From Diaminobutyricibacter sp. McL0608 (GTDB taxonomy: Bacteria; Actinomycetota; Actinomycetes; Actinomycetales; Microbacteriaceae), in NCBI RefSeq assembly GCF_039613825.1, contig NZ_CP154826.1:62001-126000 (forward strand): a DNA stretch of 64,000 nt, in the 5' to 3' direction. The notes under the pieces were generated by a model. It was not told the DNA's origin. It saw only the letters and a program-made list of their open reading frames with translations, and made no database searches. Below are positions 36,001-44,227 of this stretch, in pieces; positions within the stretch are counted from its first letter, which is position 1, and each line of letters begins with the position of its first letter. The translations under genes and the position numbers were made by a program.

Positions 36001-36548
36001 CGCAAGCTCAAGCCTCGCCAGGCAACGGCACTGCCGAACCAGACTCCGATCGGCAGCAACTGCTCCACCAATTCTTCTTCGGTCGGCCGTTCCCACGACG
36101 TCGTCGAGATCGTGATGATGTTGGTCCCCGCCACGATGGATCCCGGTGGCAACGCGATCGAGCGGAGGACGTGTGCGGTAATCGGGCTGAGCCCGTAGAT
36201 TTTCGTCCGGTCCACGCGCTTGGATTCCAGCAACACGCTTCCGAGGACACCGTTGACACGGATGTCCAGCTCCGGGCACGGCCCGGTTTCCTGGATGAGG
36301 TCGAGAACCAACTCAAAGCATTCGTCACCGGGATCGTCGATTTCGAATTGAACGCTTACAGAAACGTCCCGGAACCCCGTCGCCTCGTTCAGCGGCCCGG
36401 GTTGCACCTGCGGCCAGTCCCGCGCAGGGTCGGAAACACCGATCACGAACGGGGGAATGTCGGCTCCGTCGATTAACAGGGCGCTGTTGAAGGCAAGAGG
36501 ATTCGGATCGTCGGCGCCGATGTGCCAGACGATTGCGGGATCAGTCAT
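33090..36548 (-). CDS. Large GH38-like glycosidase with N-terminal accessory domain (1152 aa)
   Basis: Residues about 50-190 look like a beta-sandwich resembling domain III of PL4 rhamnogalacturonan lyases (DIRVNGVLGS, GTNIITISTTS). Another beta domain follows, then the catalytic domain opens with HTHIDLGYSD (295-304), with ITDVPSYTSS and GDEHTWGSGF further on. The C-terminal sandwich carries NNYWHTNTP. No signal peptide. It converges on the SDR gene with only 8 bases between stops. The extra N-terminal domain suggests binding of a polymer or a deoxy-sugar glycan; alpha-mannosidase activity should not be assumed. Confidence 0.82.
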   Translation of the reverse strand: MTDPAIVWHIGADDPNPLAFNSALLIDGADIPPFVIGVSDPARDWPQVQPGPLNEATGFRDVSVSVQFEIDDPGDECFELVLDLIQETGPCPELDIRVNGVLGSVLLESKRVDRTKIYGLSPITAHVLRSIALPPGSIVAGTNIITISTTSWERPTEEELVEQLLPIGVWFGSAVAWRGLSLRRSNRPAVPVVRVCPLPLFVEKNGDLCELVDVIVTVVTAVSDASVELSVGSHSVSSGRRRSPGVFGDLVFRLEVEDLSETVEATVAAVADGWTGTHDFVFRPARKWELQLIPHTHIDLGYSDYPGKTIEVNSRNIERALDILDTVPDFRLSVDGTYILDDFVATRSADAVDALTEAMAGGSIHVNPNYFNMLTGVSGLEDLYRSYYRSAEFARQHGLQVGPANITDVPSYTSSLPSILASAGVADFMGIINHYHGGNDDSDVMHMLSPLRWRGPDGAEVLAAFSDCYTQLRYLAADPPTIVGMASAFTRYVNRYDRDDYLPQTLPIMGTHADNEDLGSSYADLVERWNSRYAYPKLRFSTVADYFDSIRHLYDDLPVVSGDGGSYWEDGAGTQGLIWTRTRAVQRLLPAAEGLAALVAEQSPRVRPNIRAFDEAWHNILIGDEHTWGSGFSVSQPDSDTSVLQLEWKLHHLQRSFILTNDEVMRGLSQLAELIGHKGSSLVVYNPSSRRRTVAFEIELPDDVHLVDSAGHPVTLEPQTEARDRLRRVRFQLIGMEPFGYELLTIHKNVKDAARPNWLPQDVSGAIESAPAWQIADGPVETSRYTLTIDADTGRLRSLRHRATQRELIDPSSVFGLADIVHVSGDPTIDRTLVTSLNDRNPYYPVPKLNVERASTRVHGVRRENGCVVVRLVGESPTLSELAIEIRLFENTDRVEITVDLEKIDERDKEAIYVAFPFLVDEPVVRYDRHLSWVDPVKDALPGAGSEWFALQNGASVGADRSVLWASPDAPLFTSSDIFRGHWPSTFTATNGHLFSYILNNYWHTNTPAGQSGKARFRFAFWPSGKWDEAAASARVRDFREPGLVNEIVIQDFTQRRQAVLPKKGSLLTVELDDGVDVTAFAGRAAPGVLLRIASLSEKGGHAAVEHPRGQAGRAWLCTAVEDRLMELPVDAHGRVSIDVSGYEVKTLLLGS

Positions 36549-36959
36549 TCAGGTGCACTTTCACTTCAAGTACCTCGCCAGCGGGAGCGAGCGCGCAGGA
36601 TCGCAGGCTCGCGTTTCGGCTGATTAGCACAGTTGGCACCAGTGACCCTAAGCGAAATCCTGGCCAGTGCGGGAGTCCGGGGGAAGACAAACACGATTCA
36701 GACTGCGAGGTGAAGCTTCGTACACCCTCCGGCACTCAGCGGTTTGCGGGACGGATCAAGCATGATTTGTCGGACATGGGTCGGGATCCTTCTGGTTGTT
36801 TGACGACGCTACTTGCGGATATCACACTGTCTGGTGTTCCCCACGGCTAAGAGCGCTTGCTCCTTTCAAGTGTTTCTCCAATAGTTCTGCCCTGTCGGGT
36901 GGTCTCGCCATGTTGGGCGACGCGTTGGTGGGTCTGGACGAGACGAGGGAGTCTTGGAA
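36549..36959 (+). other. Intergenic region upstream of the secreted beta-helix gene
   Basis: The 411 bases between two divergent genes contain no recognisable gene. TTGACG at 36799-36804 followed by GATATCAC near 36818 is a weak promoter candidate for the beta-helix gene. GAGGGAG just before 36952 is its ribosome site. Confidence 0.45.
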
Positions 36960-39900
36960 ATGGTGCGGAGAAGGCTGTTTTTGGGGTCGTTGGCAACTCT
37001 GGGTGTTGTCGCTGGGCTGCTGGTGAGTGGTCAGGCCGCTCAGGCAACAGTGGCGTTCACGTTGTATGCGTCACCGTCCGGGAGCGGTTCGGCGTGCTCA
37101 AGCTCTGCGCCGTGTTCCCTGGATCAGGCGAAGTCGACCGCGCACGATGATGCGGCTGCAGCGTCGGGTGACATAGATGTGGTCCTGGCCGATGGCACCT
37201 ATCAGTTGTCGTCGACGTTGGCGTTCACGGGTGCGGATTCGGTCAGCGGTAGCACGGTGACGTATGAGGCGGCGGCGGGCGCGCACCCGATTCTCAGTGG
37301 CGGCGTTCCCGTCACCGCGACGTGGAACGAGATTGACACGACGAGGCACATCTACGAAGCGTTGGTGCCGGACACTAAAGTGACGGCGGCGACCCGCCAG
37401 ATTTATGTGAACGGGGTTCGGGCCGGTGTCGACACGAAGAACACTGCGACGGTGTTCACCTCGATGTCGCCAAGCACGGACGGTGCGGGCTACACCTACA
37501 CGGCGACGGGCCCGGATTCGTGGACGAACACGGGCGATGTCGATTTCGTCTATCCGGGCACGGCGGCGGGCGCAACCCAGTGGACGAGCAGTGTCTGCCC
37601 GGCGACCTCAATCGGCTCGGGCAAGGTTACGATGGCGGAGCCGTGCTGGGATCTGCGTCACGATTTCAATTGGGGTACGCCGTCGGCGGTGCAGAACAAC
37701 CAGGCTTTGCTGGGAACCCCGGGGCAGTTCTACTTGGACATGCATTCCACTGCTGACGCCAATGAACACCAGCTCTATTACGTTCCCCGGCCGGGTGAGA
37801 ACATGAGCACGGCGCAGGTGATCGTGCCGCAGCTGCAGACACTGGTGCAGCTGACCGGCGCGTCAGGCATCACGTTCCAGGGCATCGGTTTCGAGTACGG
37901 CACCTGGACCATCGATGAAACCGGCGCTACCGGTTCGCAGGAGGGCTCGTTGTGGCAGGGCCCGGATCCTGTTACAACGCAGAAGATGCTGCACCCGAAC
38001 GTACTGTGTAACAACTGCACCGACGTGACGTTCACAGGTGACACGTTCACCCATCTCGGCGGGTCGGGTTTGGGCTTCGACCAGGGCGGCGCGAACAACA
38101 CGATCACCGGCAACATCGTCACCGATATCTCAGGCGACGGCATCCAGGTTGGCGATCTCGGAGCCCCATGGACCCTAGTCACCGGGACGGTCATCAACGA
38201 CAACTATGTCTCTGACGTGTCGAAGGAATATCTGAACGGGGCCGGTATCTTCACCGGTGTGGTGTCCGGCACCACGATCGATCACAACGAGGTCTCGAAC
38301 ATTCCATACGACGGCATCACAGTCGGCGGCCCCGTATCAGGCACCATCGTCCAAGGTAACAACAAGGTCGAGAACAACTATGTTCACGATGTCATGGGCT
38401 CGAACCTTCGCGACGGAGGACCAATCTACGTCACCGGCTACCAGTCTTCGACCATAAGGTCGACGATCCGGGGCAACTACATCACTGACGACCCGCAGCC
38501 GTTCGGTTCGATCTACCTGGATTCCGGTGCCAGCTATTGGGACGTTTCCAACAATGTGGTGTCCGGGTACGCCAACTCGTGGGTCTTTGTCCAATATGGG
38601 AATGGGGCAGCATCGTATAACAACCACGTGACCGACAACTATGTTGATGCCCGGGCCGGAGCCGGCAGCGGCAACTACGGAGTGGGGACTGGCAATACGC
38701 AGAGCGGCAATCAAACAGGGTTGACGGATTCACGATGGCCGGCCGCTGCCCAAACGGTAATGGGTCAAGCTGGCCTCGAGTTGGCGTATCAGGGCCTCAA
38801 CCCGGCATCACCGCAAACCAACCTCGCCCTGGCCAGGCCGGCAACCGACACCACCGGGACGCCGACCGGTAAGGGCAACGACGGGGTTGCGGGTACCGTC
38901 TTCAGCACCACGGCGGTCAGTGGGACAGCGCACTGGCAGGTCGACATGGGTTCCCTGCATGCGCTCTCTCACCTGCAGATCCTGGAGCGAACCGACGGCA
39001 ACGTGCCCGACGAGCTTGCCAACCTTCAGGTGCTGGTCTCCAACAGCCCTAGTCTGACAACCGGAACCACGACGGCGCCAGCGTGCACGACCGGGAGCCT
39101 GGACCTTCCAGCGATGTCACTGTGGGACTGCGCGCTCCCGGCCGGGCCATGGCGATATGTCACGATCGAAAAGACCGACGGGCAGGCCCTGGCGTTTTCG
39201 GAGGCGCACGTCTTCGGCACCGCCGCCACCGTGACCACCGTCGATGATACCGCCCCCGGGATCAGCTACACCGGAACCTGGACGGCAGAGAACTCGTCCC
39301 CTCACAGTCGAACCAATTACAACGTGACACAGCAGATCACTGCGACCAACGGTGACTCGGTCAGCTACACGTTCTACGGAACCGGGATCAACGTGATCTC
39401 CGCACTGGACACCAACCGCGGGCGGATGAGCGTCGCGATCGACGGAGTCAGCAGCCAGACCGTGAGCTGCGCATCAACAACGTTGATCTACCAGCAGACC
39501 TGTGCCGGCGTCTCCGGCCTGGCCGCGGGCACACACACCATCACGGTCACGAAAGTCGACGGAAGCTATATGAGCCTCGACGCGTTCCAGGTGATCGCCC
39601 CATACAACATCGCACAAACCGCGTCAACGACCGCTTCGAGCGTCTACGGTTCCGCCTACCCGGCTAGCAACGCGATCGATGGGATATCGCGGCTGTGGGG
39701 CACGGGGGAGTGGGCATCGGCCGGGGTCCAGAATCCGTGGCTCACCCTCACCTGGGCCTCCGCGGTCCCTGTCACCCAGGTCACCTTCTTTGACCGTCCG
39801 AACACAACGGACAACGCCAACGGCGGCACGCTGACCTTCAGCAACGGCGATACCGTCCCCGTAACCGGGATCCCCACCGACGGCACCCCTCGCACGGTGA

Positions 39901-40397
39901 CCTTCCCAGAAGAGAACACCACCTCAATCAAATTCCAGGTTGCAGGCGGAGCAGGCACGAACGTCGGCCTCTCCGAAATGGCCGTGGCCGACACCAGGCG
40001 CCCGGATCTGGCATTGACCGCGACAGCCACCGCATCCTCAGCCTTTGCGAGTACCTATTCACCTGTTGCCGCAGTTGACGGCATCACGGGGATCAGTGAC
40101 GTGGGAGAGTGGGCGTCCAACGGCGAACTCAACCCATGGTTGAAACTCGTCTGGTCCAGCAGCCAAACCATAAACCACGTCACCATCTACGACCGCCCAA
40201 ACACGACCGACAATGCCAACGGGGGCACCCTGACCTTCAGCGATGGGCACACCGTCCCGGTGTCCGCGATCCCGACCAACGGAACCCCGGTGACGGTCAG
40301 CTTCCCCGCCGAAACTACGACCTCCCTGACATTCCAGGTCTCAGGCGGCGCCGGCTACAACGTCGGACTCTCCGAACTGGAGGCATCCAACTACTAG
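36960..40397 (+). CDS. Secreted right-handed beta-helix protein with discoidin-like repeats
   Basis: A 1145-residue secreted protein. Residues 1-28 form a Sec signal peptide (RRRLFLGSLATLGVVAG, cut near AQA). Residues about 35-600 are a parallel beta-helix with many N-x-V/I turns (NNTITGNIVTDISGDGIQVG), as in pectate-lyase-like glycan enzymes. Residues about 620-750 resemble an F5/8-type (discoidin) domain and 762-880 a jelly-roll module. Two closely similar discoidin-like repeats end the protein (about 882-1011 and 1015-1145). No sortase signal or membrane anchor. ATG 36960 was chosen over TTG 36954. It likely binds or cleaves a plant or microbial polysaccharide outside the cell. Confidence 0.82.
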   Translation: MVRRRLFLGSLATLGVVAGLLVSGQAAQATVAFTLYASPSGSGSACSSSAPCSLDQAKSTAHDDAAAASGDIDVVLADGTYQLSSTLAFTGADSVSGSTVTYEAAAGAHPILSGGVPVTATWNEIDTTRHIYEALVPDTKVTAATRQIYVNGVRAGVDTKNTATVFTSMSPSTDGAGYTYTATGPDSWTNTGDVDFVYPGTAAGATQWTSSVCPATSIGSGKVTMAEPCWDLRHDFNWGTPSAVQNNQALLGTPGQFYLDMHSTADANEHQLYYVPRPGENMSTAQVIVPQLQTLVQLTGASGITFQGIGFEYGTWTIDETGATGSQEGSLWQGPDPVTTQKMLHPNVLCNNCTDVTFTGDTFTHLGGSGLGFDQGGANNTITGNIVTDISGDGIQVGDLGAPWTLVTGTVINDNYVSDVSKEYLNGAGIFTGVVSGTTIDHNEVSNIPYDGITVGGPVSGTIVQGNNKVENNYVHDVMGSNLRDGGPIYVTGYQSSTIRSTIRGNYITDDPQPFGSIYLDSGASYWDVSNNVVSGYANSWVFVQYGNGAASYNNHVTDNYVDARAGAGSGNYGVGTGNTQSGNQTGLTDSRWPAAAQTVMGQAGLELAYQGLNPASPQTNLALARPATDTTGTPTGKGNDGVAGTVFSTTAVSGTAHWQVDMGSLHALSHLQILERTDGNVPDELANLQVLVSNSPSLTTGTTTAPACTTGSLDLPAMSLWDCALPAGPWRYVTIEKTDGQALAFSEAHVFGTAATVTTVDDTAPGISYTGTWTAENSSPHSRTNYNVTQQITATNGDSVSYTFYGTGINVISALDTNRGRMSVAIDGVSSQTVSCASTTLIYQQTCAGVSGLAAGTHTITVTKVDGSYMSLDAFQVIAPYNIAQTASTTASSVYGSAYPASNAIDGISRLWGTGEWASAGVQNPWLTLTWASAVPVTQVTFFDRPNTTDNANGGTLTFSNGDTVPVTGIPTDGTPRTVTFPEENTTSIKFQVAGGAGTNVGLSEMAVADTRRPDLALTATATASSAFASTYSPVAAVDGITGISDVGEWASNGELNPWLKLVWSSSQTINHVTIYDRPNTTDNANGGTLTFSDGHTVPVSAIPTNGTPVTVSFPAETTTSLTFQVSGGAGYNVGLSELEASNY

Positions 40398-40410
40398 CTG
40401 AGAACCCGGT

Positions 40411-40429
40411 GGGGCCCTCTGCGGGCCCC
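40411..40429 (+). terminator. GC-rich hairpin after the beta-helix gene
   Basis: GGGGCCC (40411-40417) and GGGCCCC (40423-40429) form a seven-pair stem with loop TCTGC, 14 bases after the stop. No T run follows, so it may act with the second terminator. Confidence 0.6.
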
Positions 40430-40490
40430 CCGGACCATCGATAAGGACAAATTGACGTGACCACATGATCCCAGTGGATCACTGGAAGAT

Positions 40491-40521
40491 GACCCGAGAT
40501 CTCGCCATCTCGGGTCTTTAT
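40491..40521. terminator. Rho-independent terminator
   Basis: GACCCGAGAT (40491-40500) pairs perfectly with ATCTCGGGTC (40507-40516), loop CTCGCC, followed by TTTATT. On the other strand the stem also lies just past the end of the ABM gene at 40534, so it may serve both. A smaller hairpin CCAGTG-GAT-CACTGG sits at 40471-40485. Confidence 0.8.
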
Positions 40522-40533
40522 TCACACGGAAGA

Positions 40534-40815
40534 TCACTCGGCGGTCTGGATGAGCTGGTATAGGTCGTCGGGTCGTTCGGTCCAGTCCGCCGCGCGTCCA
40601 CCGATTGAGAGAAGTCTTGGCACGCCCGCCCGGGCATGCGCGGCCGATTGCCAGCGGCCGATCGCCACGAGGTCCCCTGATCCATCATCCCGAAAGGACT
40701 CGAGGGAGAGCAGGCCGTCGGTTCCGCGCATGCCATCTTCCACGCGTTTCATGAACGCGGCAAAGTCATCGAGGTGCTCCGGGCGGGGGTGGTGGAAGGC
40801 GAGTGTTACGAACAT
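40534..40815 (-). CDS. Small ABM-like (antibiotic biosynthesis monooxygenase fold) protein
   Basis: A 93-residue protein: MFVTLAFHHPRPEHLDDF starts a ferredoxin-like fold typical of the ABM or EthD superfamily, with GLLSLESFRDDGSGDLVAIG in the middle. ATG 40815 was chosen because the conserved fold begins there and GAGGTC precedes it; a longer frame adds unrelated residues. It lies downstream of the MarR gene in the same direction (75-base gap), so they may form an operon. Function unknown. Confidence 0.65.
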   Translation of the reverse strand: MFVTLAFHHPRPEHLDDFAAFMKRVEDGMRGTDGLLSLESFRDDGSGDLVAIGRWQSAAHARAGVPRLLSIGGRAADWTERPDDLYQLIQTAE

Positions 40816-40890
40816 GATGACCTCATTCTGTGGATGCCGAGACCCGATTTTCCCGGATGGTGGCGTCAATATCGAGATGGTTCAACTGGT

Positions 40891-41334
40891 TCACAGCCGG
40901 TCCGCCAGCAGGGCGAGCAGCGGAGCCGCGTCGGAGAGCGCCTTGCGCTCTGAACGTGTCAACTCCTGCAGCGCGCGAGTGAGGCTGTCCACGACAACCC
41001 CCTCGCGTGCGCGGAGTGCCGACCGACCGGGGCTCGATATTGTCACGACGACCTTGCGACCGTCACGGGGGTCGCGGGATCGGCTGACGAGGTCGCGCGC
41101 CTCGAGGTTGGCGAGATGAGCGGCCACGGCTTGAGAGGTTACGCGTTCATTGCGTGCAAGGGTCGTGGGTGAACTCGGACCCTCGCGCAAAAGATGAGTC
41201 AAGATGGCGCCTTCGGTGAAGGAGATGCCGTCCCGCTCGGCGCCGGAGTCCCAGATCTGGCGGAGGCGACGAGCGACCCGCCCGACGGCAAGACGCAGGT
41301 CCTGGGCGGGCGAATCGGATTCCGGGTGCGTGAT
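40891..41334 (-). CDS. MarR-family regulator with an apparent ATC start codon
   Basis: The winged helix (THLLREGPSSPTTLARNERV, then VTSQAVAAHLANLEARDLVSR) and the wing DPRDGRKVVVTI are clear. The family-typical N-terminal helix (DLRLAVGRVARRLRQIWDSG) is in frame upstream, but no ATG, GTG or TTG precedes it before the in-frame stop. A strong AGGAGG lies five bases before an ATC at 41334, giving 147 residues, the normal MarR length. A TTG at 41202 would delete the first helix. Either a rare start, a lost start or a sequence error. A MarR operator lies upstream. Confidence 0.75.
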   Translation of the reverse strand: MTHPESDSPAQDLRLAVGRVARRLRQIWDSGAERDGISFTEGAILTHLLREGPSSPTTLARNERVTSQAVAAHLANLEARDLVSRSRDPRDGRKVVVTISSPGRSALRAREGVVVDSLTRALQELTRSERKALSDAAPLLALLADRL

Positions 41335-41358
41335 CGTCTCCTCCTCGGTCGGTCTAAT

Positions 41359-41380
41359 TTACGTAAGATACCTTACATAA
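41359..41380. promoter_or_regulatory. MarR-type operator
   Basis: TTACGTAAG (41359-41367) and CTTACATAA (41372-41380) form a 22-bp inverted repeat with one mismatch and a four-base spacer. It sits between the MarR gene and the NTF2-like/epoxide hydrolase genes, suggesting control in both directions. Confidence 0.7.
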
Positions 41381-41503
41381 ATCCGGTTGACGATTCGAGT
41401 CTGTTTCGCTGTAGACTCCCGTTCCGCACGACGGCATCGCACCGCTCGATGAAACCTGCGAAAGGTGTCGCGTCGTGTTCACTCGCACTGAGAGGGTCTC
41501 GCA

Positions 41504-41893
41504 ATGCCGAACAGTACCGAAGTGTCCGACTTCTTTGCCCAGCGTCTTCGTTTCGCCCCGGAGTTCATGAGTGCCGACCCCAACGGGGCCGTGCCGGTCG
41601 TTCGTGCCGAACTCGCCCAGGCATTGCCGAAGCGAAAGGCGATGTTTGAAGCGGCCGGCGTCGGGCCCCTCACGCTTCGTAGCCTGACCGACACGGTTCT
41701 CGACGATAACTATGTCCTCGCCGAGACGACCTGGGCCGGTCCGATCGCGGGTGGCGGAGAGTTCGAGACCGCGGCAACTTACATTCTCCGGCGCACGCCA
41801 GAGGGGCTTGAGATCGTCTTCTACCTCAACCATGTCGATGTGCGCGCGGGGCTCAGCGCCCTGTCCCACAAGGTGACTCGGGAGGATGGCTGA
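41504..41893 (+). CDS. SnoaL/NTF2-like small protein
   Basis: A 129-residue protein with an N-terminal helical part ([20 protein letters not shown]) and C-terminal strands ([20 protein letters not shown]) as in the NTF2/SnoaL fold. No signal peptide. Ribosome site GAGAGGG upstream. Divergent from the MarR gene and followed after 77 bases by an epoxide hydrolase. NTF2-like proteins can be isomerases, cyclases or ligand binders; the role is unknown. Confidence 0.6.
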   Translation: MPNSTEVSDFFAQRLRFAPEFMSADPNGAVPVVRAELAQALPKRKAMFEAAGVGPLTLRSLTDTVLDDNYVLAETTWAGPIAGGGEFETAATYILRRTPEGLEIVFYLNHVDVRAGLSALSHKVTREDG

Positions 41894-41970
41894 GCTCCAG
41901 AGCACGCTCTGGCAGTACGCGATCGATATTGCGGACAGAAAGTGACCGCATTGCTGCTTACTGTGGAGTA

Positions 41971-43125
41971 ATGACCAGCGACACGACGATCCATCCCTTC
42001 CGAATCGAGATACCGCAGGCTCAACTCGACGACCTGCACAACCGGTTGGCGGCAACGCGCTGGCCGGACGAGCTGCCGGGCGTCGGCTGGACTTTCGGTG
42101 TGCCGGTGAGCTACGCACAAGCTCGAGCCGAGTACTGGCGAAGCCGGTACGACTGGCGGAAGGCGGAGGCGCGCCTCAACGAGTTCCCGCAGTTCACAAC
42201 CCAGATCGACGGACAGAACATCCACTTCCTCCATGTGTGCTCGGCCGAACCGGGTGCCATGCCGCTGATGCTGACGCACGGTTGGCCGGGCACGTTCGCG
42301 GAGTTCGAGAAGACCATCGGACCACTGACCGATCCGGTCGCCCACGGCGGAGACCCGGCCGACGCGTTCCACCTGGTCATTCCCTCCCTTCCCGGGTTCG
42401 GATTCTCCGGACCGACAACCGAGCAGGGTTGGGACCTCGAGCGGATCGCCCGCGCCTGGGTCGAACTCATGTCACGTCTCGGCTACGAACGATACGGTGT
42501 CCACGGCACCGACAGCGGCTCGGTCATCTCTCCGGCTCTGGGAAGAATCGCGCCGGAGAATGTCCTCGGCGTGCACGTGAATGGTGCGCTCGGTTTCCCG
42601 ACCGGCGATCCGGCCGAGTTCGAGGGTCTCAGTCCGTCAGAGCTCGGTCGTCTCGCCCAGTATCAGGACCTGGACCGCGCCGGCTACGCGATGATCCAAT
42701 CGACACGACCGCAGACCCTCGCATTCGGGCTGCATGACTCGCCCTCGGGGCAACTCGCATGGATCGTCGAGAAGTTCAAGGAGTGGACAGATCCGGCGCA
42801 CGATCTGCCGGAGGATGCGGTCGACATCGAGCAGCTGCTCACCACTGTCAGCATCTACTGGTTCACTCGGACCGCGGCCTCGTCCGCGCGCCTCTACAAG
42901 GAGGGGCAGAACGCATGGGGAGCCACCCTCCCGTATGCGCCGCTCCCGCACGGTGTCGCCGTGTTCCCCGGCGATGGGGGAGTGCGGCGCATCGCCGAGC
43001 GCGGCCACAACGTGGTGCACTGGTCCGAATTCGACCGCGGCGGCCACTTCCCAGCCATGGAAGCACCAGACCTCCTTGTGCCGGACATTCGAGACTTCTT
43101 TCGAACCCTGCGGCAAGGCCGCTAG
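41971..43125 (+). CDS. Epoxide hydrolase (EHN-type alpha/beta hydrolase)
   Basis: A 384-residue enzyme. The N-terminal EHN domain ([20 protein letters not shown]) leads to an alpha/beta hydrolase core with the oxyanion motif HGWPG (103-107), the nucleophile D181 in HGTDSGS, and the catalytic histidine in GGHFPAME near the C-terminus. It opens epoxides to diols in the cytoplasm. GGAGTA precedes the ATG. The usual DWG after the nucleophile is DSG here, seen in some members. MarR context suggests induction by a toxic compound. Confidence 0.9.
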   Translation: MTSDTTIHPFRIEIPQAQLDDLHNRLAATRWPDELPGVGWTFGVPVSYAQARAEYWRSRYDWRKAEARLNEFPQFTTQIDGQNIHFLHVCSAEPGAMPLMLTHGWPGTFAEFEKTIGPLTDPVAHGGDPADAFHLVIPSLPGFGFSGPTTEQGWDLERIARAWVELMSRLGYERYGVHGTDSGSVISPALGRIAPENVLGVHVNGALGFPTGDPAEFEGLSPSELGRLAQYQDLDRAGYAMIQSTRPQTLAFGLHDSPSGQLAWIVEKFKEWTDPAHDLPEDAVDIEQLLTTVSIYWFTRTAASSARLYKEGQNAWGATLPYAPLPHGVAVFPGDGGVRRIAERGHNVVHWSEFDRGGHFPAMEAPDLLVPDIRDFFRTLRQGR

Positions 43126-43278
43126 CTCTCCGGTGTGGGTGCAGCGGAGTCGCGCGTCCTCGGGAAGTCGGGGCACGATCGCAGTCTCGATCCGATTCCC
43201 TGCCGCGCGGAAAATCCGCCGCCGCTGTCGAAATGCCCCTTCCGCGTTCGTTGCAGTGGTGAGAGAAAGGAACTCACT

Positions 43279-43878
43279 ATGAAACTCACGATCAGCCTGC
43301 AGGTCACCCTGGACGGAGTCGCCCAGGCGAATGGCGGGAACAACGAGGAGATGGACCCCGGATTCACGCGCGGCGGCTGGGCGCTCTCGTTCGACGACAA
43401 GGATGCTACCCAGTACATCCTCGATACCTGGCGCCGTCCGGATGCCTTCATGCTCGGCCGCAGGACGTTCGGCCTGTTCGAAACGTTCTGGGGGGCCAGG
43501 AGCGACGACGGTTGGTTCGGTGAGGCGATCAGCTCCAAGCCGAAGTACGTGGTCTCGAACACGCTGACCGATCCGGCCTGGGAGCACACCACCGTGATCG
43601 CGGGTGACATCGCCGCCGAGATTCGCGAACTCAAGGCCAAGCAGGATGGCGAGCTCCTGCTCGTCGGCAGTGCTGCGCTCGCCCGCTGGCTCCTGGAGAA
43701 CGAGCTGGTCGATGAGCTGAACCTCGTCCAGTTCCCGGTGATCGTCGGGGAAGGCAGGCGCTTCTTCCCGCAGGACGGCCTGGATTTCGGGCTGGAGCTG
43801 AAGGATTCGACGGTGTTCGGCACCGGGATCGTCGCACTCACCTACAGCGTGGGCGGCCGCCCCGTCTACGCGGAGTGA
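43279..43878 (+). CDS. Dihydrofolate reductase/RibD C-terminal-like protein
   Basis: A 199-residue protein of the RibD C-terminal (DHFR-like) group: LTISLQVTLDGVAQ at the start, FMLGRRTFGLFETFW in the middle and LLLVGSAALARWLLENELVD near the end. Many members are NADPH-binding reductases of unknown substrate rather than folate enzymes. GAAAGGAAC precedes the ATG. First of a three-gene set with a YCII protein and an ECF42 sigma factor. Confidence 0.88.
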   Translation: MKLTISLQVTLDGVAQANGGNNEEMDPGFTRGGWALSFDDKDATQYILDTWRRPDAFMLGRRTFGLFETFWGARSDDGWFGEAISSKPKYVVSNTLTDPAWEHTTVIAGDIAAEIRELKAKQDGELLLVGSAALARWLLENELVDELNLVQFPVIVGEGRRFFPQDGLDFGLELKDSTVFGTGIVALTYSVGGRPVYAE

Positions 43879-43891
43879 GAGGATCGACGAC

Positions 43892-44227
43892 ATGCAGTAC
43901 TTGGTCAACGTCATCGACGGGCGCAGCGAGTCAGGAACCGACGAAGAGGCTGCCGCGATCGACGTGTTCAACGAGAAGCTGGTGGCCGGCGGGAACTGGG
44001 TGTTCGCGGCCGGCCTGGCCGACCCGACCGCATCGACCGTCATCGACGGCCGCGGCGACGAGCCGGTATTCACTGACGGCCCGTTCGTGGAAGCGAAGGA
44101 GTGGGCAGCGGGTTTCTGGATCATCGAGGCCCCCGACCTGGACGTCGCCCTGGAGCTGATGGCAGAGGGCTCGCGAGCCTGCAACCGCCGCCTCGAGATT
44201 CGCCCGGTTCTTCCGCCGCCCGAGTGA
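43892..44227 (+). CDS. YCII-related (DGPF) domain protein
   Basis: A 111-residue protein with the DGPF motif (VFTDGPFVEAKEWAAGFWI) of the YCII superfamily. Its stop overlaps the sigma-factor GTG by four bases. YCII/DGPF genes are known partners of ECF42 sigma factors and often lie in one operon, as here. Proposed as targets or mediators of that sigma factor; no enzymatic role is established. Confidence 0.9.
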   Translation: MQYLVNVIDGRSESGTDEEAAAIDVFNEKLVAGGNWVFAAGLADPTASTVIDGRGDEPVFTDGPFVEAKEWAAGFWIIEAPDLDVALELMAEGSRACNRRLEIRPVLPPPE

